This document shows positions 47,936-64,000 of a DNA stretch of 64,000 nucleotides, in pieces. Below the pieces are notes generated by a model that saw nothing but the letters and a program-made list of their open reading frames with translations, had not been told where the DNA came from and did no database searches. Made by a program: the position numbers and the translations under genes. This DNA comes from Diprion similis. Lineage: Eukaryota > Arthropoda > Insecta > Hymenoptera > Diprionidae. How positions within the stretch are numbered: position 1 is the stretch's first letter; each line of letters begins with the position of its first letter. The stretch is from NCBI RefSeq assembly GCF_021155765.1, contig NC_060112.1, positions 8,432,001-8,496,000 on the forward strand, read 5' to 3'.

Positions 47936-50316
47936 CTATTTAAGAAAACACGATACGCAAATATTTCAATGAAACTTTATTATAATTGCATGGTTATTTG
48001 GAATCGGGATATAACAACGCAACGCTGAAGTTATTCCATAAATATATTTCACTTCTTTTCAGCAAAGGAATCCATAATTTTTTTAAAGTAGGTATTTCAT
48101 TCATAAACAGAAGATATAATTTCATTGTGACACAACTAGCTAATGTTTTTTACTAGCTCATAGTGTTACACATTCCAATTTACAATGGAGAATATAATAC
48201 AAGTGATATTTTTATTACTTAAACCTAATCAACATACATCGTAACATCATCATAAAAGTAAATGTTTCACACCGTGACATGACTTACAACCGTATCTAGC
48301 TGATGTGCCGTCACACGTTAGTGTTCCATGTTTTCTTTTATCACCCGTTCAGATATTTTAGAATTTCTTTTGACCAACAATGAATCAAAACATTCGATAT
48401 CGTCAAGAATATATGAATGAATAAAATATTAATTACGATGTGTGAATTGTAGAATTGCCGAGCGTCTTACTCTACCAACGAAGTAATGCAGCAAGTTTAT
48501 GTATTTTTTCAAAAAATTCTCACGCTAACTTCATTCTATGTTCTCCAAGTCTTCCCTGCGAATTTTTCCAATGAGATAAATGTACAATAATTGCAATTCA
48601 ATCCCGGATAAAACAGACCAAATTGTCAGAATATTATTGTACTCCATGACTGATTAACCAGTAATTTTTCTACCAATTACATGAAATATTTAAAAAAAAT
48701 AAAAGTCAATCTTCGGAGCAATAGAATCTGTCAAAAAGATTACTCTTATAGAAAGAAGTTTTGACTCCTGTTTTACGAAGATTCATTTTTATAAGAATGG
48801 TAACATCACCTACTCCGTTTAATACATTAAATTATAGGTAAAAAGACAACAAACATTAATCCTAAGTAATGCATTAACTATTATTTATATACGTACTTTG
48901 AATTAAAATAATCTTTGGACAAGTATACATAACATCTTTCAAAACTTATGAAGGTGTATACAATAACACGTGCCAGTAATAATCTGACCCATTTGGCGAT
49001 ATGCAATAATGCAGTTGGTCAAAAACATATTTTGTGAAAATAGATTACATAAATTCACCGCAACTTCCTCGTTAGTATTTTGCGCTTAAATTCGTTTCTT
49101 TCAACTATACTAGGTATGTACTTCCAACAAAGACACATATACACTTATCACAGAGGCTGGTATTGTAACCAGAGGTAAAGCAGAATTGGTGAAATTGTAT
49201 GATAAAAAAAGGATTCTATCTCCATATATCTAAATCTATACATTAAATTTTTTACTAACCAATAAGGATTGAAAAACTTATTTAAAATAATAATGACAAT
49301 AGCAGAGTAAGGTGACTCAGCATACACTGTGGCATACTATTGCAGGTAATACTATGTATTCATTTTAAACAAAATGTTTCAATCCTGATACATTTTTATG
49401 AGCATAGTAATTATTTTTGTTACGAAGCCTCATTGCAAAAAAAAAAATTACCAAGTAATTGCATGTAAGTGAGAATGATAATAACTACAAAATTGCCCCT
49501 CCGTCTCTATCTAAGCTATGTTTAGGAATTGATACCGTGTTAGTTAATATGAATTCAGTTTACGAATGAGAAGAGTCACTTGCTGTTAGATAAACATAAA
49601 TAATAATAACGGAAAACGTTCAGAACTAATTTAATGACTCAATAATGCTTCGTTATCATTATATAATAAAAACAATATTAAGGATATTGTGTAGTTGCTA
49701 CAACGTTGGAGCACGTAAAGCTTCACATTCACCTACTTGTTTGCTCAATTCCGAAGATGCTGTGAGTTTCTTGGTCTCAGTCTGAATTTAAAGTCTGAAA
49801 ATTTGATCTAACATCCCCAAGAAAATGGTCAAATGTAGGCCATATTTGCTTCATAAAATATCACAAGCGGGTAGACATTTTTTTTTTTTTTTGAACACTT
49901 AGCTTAATGAAGTTATGATACAAATGTATTTTTGGTCTTAGGGTTAAACTGAAGGGGACGAACGAAATCGAATTACCTACTGGCAAGTTGAATGGTAACA
50001 ATAAAGGCAGGGTCGATTCACTAATTCTCCTCTGCCAGTTTCAGCGCAATGGGGTATAGCGCTATGCTGCGGAACACAAATCTAATGGCAAGCCTTATTC
50101 CTTGCTTTTTTCTACTACCTATAAGACCCCGCGCTTTTCAACTAAACACTACCCTCAAGTCCTTAAAAAAATTACCTCGTCGTCCTGTCCGTCTGCAATA
50201 CTTGATCTATGAAAAACTGTTACGTACATATGATTAAGTCGGGTGGGAATGAATGTTTTGAATAATCACTAAATGGCAATGAAATTTTTGGAAATTTTAA
50301 CGCTTTACGGATCACT

Positions 50317-60200
<9,884 letters not shown>

Positions 60201-61513
60201 TTTGACACTTTATTCTCCGCCTTTTCCCGTTTCGTTTATTCTACGGAAGAGAATACGTTGATCGAAAACAGACGTTTAGATGTTCTTCAAATTTGTATCG
60301 TTTTTTTCCCCACTTCTCTTTCAAACGTGACGCGAAATTTTGAGGTTACGACAACAAAGCTCAGAAGCAGAAGATCTTGCTTTGATACTCATTTTTATTT
60401 TATATTATTATACGTATTGTAATTTCTTTCTTTCTAACGAAGCTTTGTGTTATATTACGTTCTGTGAGCTGATGATGTCGGTCTGTCAGTTACTTTGACC
60501 AGGAAAACAAGGTAGACTAGAGTGGCCAGTGAACTAGAGAAAAGAGAGTGAGTTCCCGACATTTTATGGTCAATAGTTCAGTCAGTCCCTCATGATTGTA
60601 TTTTGGGATTTAATTGAGTTCTGTTTGTGCATAATCGTTTGATGGACGTTTGTTGATATTTATTAACGCTTGTCTAACCCTCAATAATTCCCGTATTATC
60701 TGTGAAAATTAGTAAAGAAAATCCCCGCCCGCAAAATGAAACGGTTTTAGTTAGACACTAGTCTCGACAGTTTGTCCAAGTTCAGCGCGTGCAACATCGC
60801 TTAGACCATATAGTGCAAAATTACAACAGCTCCCAGCAAACACCGTGGGTCGTAAAATTCCTAGGGATATCGAACTGGTCAGAATCATTGCAACTTTCTT
60901 TTTGAAATATAATAATACTATATTACAGTGGTTACTATACATGTTTTCATGATTATTCAAGTGGTTTTGGAGCCCACCGCTTACCCGTTGAGTAAACAAC
61001 AGATAATAATAGTAGCTAAGCAAATAATAATAATAAGGTATATTCTATGCATTTTTTACAATTAAACCAATATTAAGAACCCGCAATGCAGTATGTTTTA
61101 TGGCAGCGTTTTGGAATAATTTTCTGCTAATAACATAGCGATTTTTACTAGCTGTATAATCATGACCACCTGCTGAGATGTTGTGTGGACTGAATATAAT
61201 GAAAAAGGAGATAAAATCTGTATAAAAAAATTCGTACTAGACAAATTTTGTAATCTTAGTTTGTACTTGAATACTTGAGACAATATTTCACTCTTCGGCT
61301 TCTTTGAATAAGTTTATGAATTCACTTTGCATCACTTTTCCAGCAAGCAGTTCAACTCCTTATACCCCTATAATGATTGGCATTCACAATAAATTTTTGT
61401 ATTTAGTGATATTCTTCAGTCAAACGCTCTGCAACTGTTGTTGGAAACTACAACATTGTTTACAACATTCTTCTCATTTCTCACTCGTTCTCACACGATG
61501 GAGATTAATTGAA
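60201..61513. other. RUNDC1 upstream region and THAP gene 3' flank
   Basis: About 1.3 kb between the RUNDC1 start codon and the THAP stop codon, both genes on the minus strand. The RUNDC1 promoter should be at about 60.2-60.6 kb, but I see no TATA box or strong motif. No coding frame was found; the plus frame 59994-60422 is an antisense shadow of RUNDC1 exon 1. Confidence 0.5.
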
Positions 61514-62730
61514 TTATTTCTTCTGTTTGAATATAATGGGAGAAGTCCCTCGTGAGCACATGAATATGTTCGTATCAACCTGTGTAGACTTGCTACGCAT
61601 GTGTTTCCGTATGCTTATGTTACATTGAATATCTTTGTGGCTGATGGTTTTGTTTTTTGGCACTATGTCTTCGTAGCCTCTACTATGTTGTTCTACCGTC
61701 AGCATTTTCGCCAAAAATATATCGGTTGGTTCAGTTTTCACAATAACTGGAGGCAATTCAAGTTTATCCTCAGTTAATGCTTCTTCAAATACTTTTTCTT
61801 GAGAGGGTTCTCTTGGTTCATTCTTAACAATCCTTGAAAGTGGTTCATCTTTAATGTCAATACTGTAATCATCCCTAATTTCAGTACTAATAATGGTTTC
61901 ACTATCGTTGTGGCTAGGTGATGGATTCGTCATTAATCTGTGGTATTCCTTGTCTAATTTTTCAGCCTTGCACGGTGCATCTAGTACTGAGATATTTTTG
62001 TCACCTGTGCCTACGATGCGTGGCAACACTCCGGCTTTCAGTTTAATACTTGTCCCCATTATCCTATACCTCAACCAGTTTTCAGCATCCTCTTCTAGCT
62101 ATAAAAATTTAATATGATGAAAAATCATACTTTTTCAAGCTCTCACTTAATTAAGCTGGTATTTACTACTGGGTATCAATCACATACAGTTCTTTAGAAG
62201 TGGTTAATCGATCCTAATGACAATGAGCTAGGAGTCAAGGTGACTTGGAGTAAGTGTGAGGTAACTGAAGAGTAATTTTAATTTTTTGTACTCTGCGATA
62301 AAATGTAAATAGCAATGGATGTGCATCACTCATATTCATGTTTTCAAAATTATGAAAAGTAGTGATACATGTGTTTTGTTTCTGTCTAAGAATAATATTA
62401 TTGTTTCGAAATTTTCAAACTCATAACCTCAATAATTATACATCGGAGGTATGTTAAAATATTCTCTCTTTGAATATGGTCAAAAGCAGATTTGGCAACT
62501 CGATGTTCACGCCTAATAGTTCAACTTACGTTAAAATGATCTCCACAACAATAGACGCTAGATACATGGTTGAAGTAAACATCTTTGCCTGTTCTACCGA
62601 CTGCTTCGGCCCATTGTTTTCGGACAGCAGTTCCCTGTGGTAATTTAATGAATGCTTTTAAAGGCTGGTCAAAGCTATTTGACGAACATCCAGGTACAAA
62701 ACACTTTTTATGCCATTTACGTGAGCTCAT
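61514..62730 (-). CDS. THAP domain zinc-finger protein, 2 exons, 261 aa
   Basis: THAP domains are C2CH zinc-binding, sequence-specific DNA-binding modules found in transcription factors and P-element-like transposases. Exon 1 is 62730-62530 and exon 2 is 62098-61514, joined in phase 0 (HFN|LEEDAENW), 786 nt. Zinc ligands are Cys10, Cys15 (C-x4-C), Cys62 and His65 (CGDH). Trp40 (QWAEAVGR) and the KLP segment at 30 fit the fold. Residues 68-97 (LEEDAENWLRYRIMG, LKAGVLPRIV) correspond to the end of the domain and the AVPTIF-like box. The rest is a polar tail rich in Glu, Lys and Pro, with KDEP, KNEP and KTEP motifs that resemble sumoylation sites (psi-K-x-E), and no transposase domain. It is probably a domesticated host regulator; I cannot name an orthologue. 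Confidence 0.85.
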
Positions 62731-63787
62731 TTTTGGATTATAGACCCCAAGTGCCCTATCTCAGATACGTCTGTGCACTTTAATCAATCACAACAATTTC
62801 GCGCACTTTCGTGACTGACTTCATGGAGCGCAATTCTGACGGCAGCGGAACGGCGGCAACGTTGCAACTGTGTGTATGCATACATAATGGTTCACACGTA
62901 TGCATAATGCTTGCAGCGTTTATATGCACCTTAACCGCGCTTCGCGCCATCGCGCCTATGCGAACCCAGCCTAAAAGGAAACATATCGGGTAATCAGATG
63001 TATAGCGGGGGAACAGACTTATCTTTCTGTACACGCGAAGCTACCTCTAGATCACTGATCGTGTATAGTAGAGATCAGTGCTGTAGATCCTAAGTCTAGA
63101 TCCGGGCAAACATCTCGTCGTGCTGTCTAGCGGAGAAAGCACGTACTGTTTGAATATTTCGATTTCAGAGCCATTTCCATTTGAACGTAGACGTTGACGT
63201 CGAGTTGATCCTCCTTCTCTCTGCCCTCTGTACTTTCGGTAGCGTGTCGGACTTGTGTACTTCTTTATTAGTGGTGTAGTTGGCGTTTAACTGAAATTTA
63301 ATGTAGCGCTTTAGTTTGGAAGGTTATGGATTAAAGGTTCAGGGTGTGGCATCAAATTGTGATTTACAAAACAATGCAAATTTATCAAACGTATTATGCT
63401 ATGTATAATCACTAACCGATTACGACAATTACTGTCGACGACGTGCAAAGGTGTTTCTTCTTCACGTTACAGTTTTGACACTTGATACAGTCCCACTCTT
63501 TCACCCAACTGACAATATTTCATTGAATATACACATATACGTAACACAATTATACTTCATAGAACTTGTTTCATTGCATTGTAAAAGTAGAAGAAGCATC
63601 ACTGAAGTATCATCAACTAGTTATAAAGTTGAGAAAAATTTCATGATGTGCTAAGATAGCAAGTGGTCCACTAAAGTGGACGGTGGTTGTTCACGAGGTG
63701 TTGCGTACAATCTTTCCTCGTAATGTCAAGTAAATAATTCTATGTGGGATGTTTTCCACTTCTCCCACTCCGCACGAGTTCACCGAA
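62731..63787. promoter_or_regulatory. Shared intergenic region of divergent THAP and Sbf genes
   Basis: About 1.06 kb separates the two start codons, which point away from each other. CpG-containing, GC-richer stretches at 62.82-62.97 kb and 63.1-63.25 kb suggest one or two TATA-less promoters. 5' UTRs of both genes must lie here unless they have further upstream exons. Confidence 0.5.
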
Positions 63788-63842
63788 ATGTCTCGGTTGG
63801 CCGACTACTTCGTTGTCGTCGGTTACGATCACGAGAAAGAAA
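63788..63842 (+). CDS. Sbf: SET-binding factor (MTMR5/13-type), first coding exon
   Basis: The exon encodes MSRLADYFVVVGYDHEKE plus one base before the donor GTAAGT (63843-63848). This matches the start of the uDENN domain of SBF1/SBF2 (MTMR5/MTMR13), large proteins with DENN, GRAM, inactive myotubularin phosphatase and PH domains. They act as Rab exchange factors (Rab21 in flies, Rab28 for human MTMR13) and phosphoinositide-phosphatase partners on endosomes. The ATG is in a good context (cgaaATGtc). The rest of the gene lies beyond the right edge. With only 18 residues the family call rests on a very characteristic start. Confidence 0.82.
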
Positions 63843-63848
63843 GTAAGT

Positions 63849-64000
63849 CACCATTTCAATACTATAAATAAATTTCATCTATCAATTGCTACAACTACCC
63901 TCTCGTTTCAAACTCAAAGTTAAAATGCTGCACAAAAAGTTGAGACCGAATGAATGTACGTATGTATAATATATTATGACTTACCTCCATATTTGATCTA
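63849..64000 (+). other. Start of Sbf intron 1, cut by window edge
   Basis: AT-rich sequence after the donor. I see no second exon before the window ends. Confidence 0.7.

Larger units (their letters stand above)
40263..50316. other. Long interval between convergent Nrk and RUNDC1 genes
   Basis: The left part is presumably Nrk 3' UTR (first canonical AATAAA at 41129-41134). It also holds a ccggaaaaaaccggg repeat near 42240, nested fold-backs (44427-45437), a plus-strand AATAAA near 47721, and the candidate minus-strand exon 47775-47935. Elsewhere I see only AT-rich sequence without conserved frames. Confidence 0.5.

Overview
This is AT-rich animal (arthropod) nuclear DNA. I infer an insect, possibly a hymenopteran, but I cannot fix the species. 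There are no operons, ribosome-binding sites or CRISPR arrays. Coding sequence is cut into short exons by GT-AG introns, and most long stretches hold decayed transposons. I joined exons by splice site, reading phase and protein family; every join keeps the frame.

Layout, left to right. (1) 1-6136: no convincing gene; repeats and one CpG-rich patch near 2.0-2.15 kb. (2) 6137-26928, minus strand: a 13-exon delta-catenin/p120-catenin gene (967 aa) ending in the PDZ ligand DSWV, with a probable TATA-less promoter near 33.6 kb. (3) 35451-40262, plus strand: a six-exon receptor tyrosine kinase (649 aa) with signal peptide, Frizzled-type Cys-rich domain, kringle, membrane helix and MuSK/Ror-type kinase, the insect Nrk architecture without an Ig domain. 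Genes 2 and 3 are head to head. (4) 40263-50316: a long interval with nested fold-back repeats and one orphan candidate exon (47775-47935). (5) 50317-60200, minus strand: a nine-exon RUNDC1 orthologue (602 aa; coiled coils plus RUN domain). (6) 61514-62730, minus strand: a two-exon THAP zinc-finger protein (261 aa). (7) 63788 to the right edge, plus strand: first coding exon of Sbf (MTMR5/13-type DENN-domain pseudophosphatase), head to head with the THAP gene.

The genes are not obviously a pathway. Delta-catenin (cadherin junctions and Rho control) and Nrk (neural/synaptic receptor kinase) both act at the cell surface; RUNDC1 and Sbf belong to families linked to small-GTPase and membrane traffic. 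I treat their proximity as ordinary gene order.

I found no clear novel multi-gene system. The best leads are the orphan exon at 47.8 kb, a perfect hairpin next to the last RUNDC1 acceptor, two consecutive NAGNAG acceptors in the delta-catenin tail, and a set of non-autonomous DNA transposons recognised by their terminal repeats (hAT-, pogo/Tigger- and piggyBac-like).
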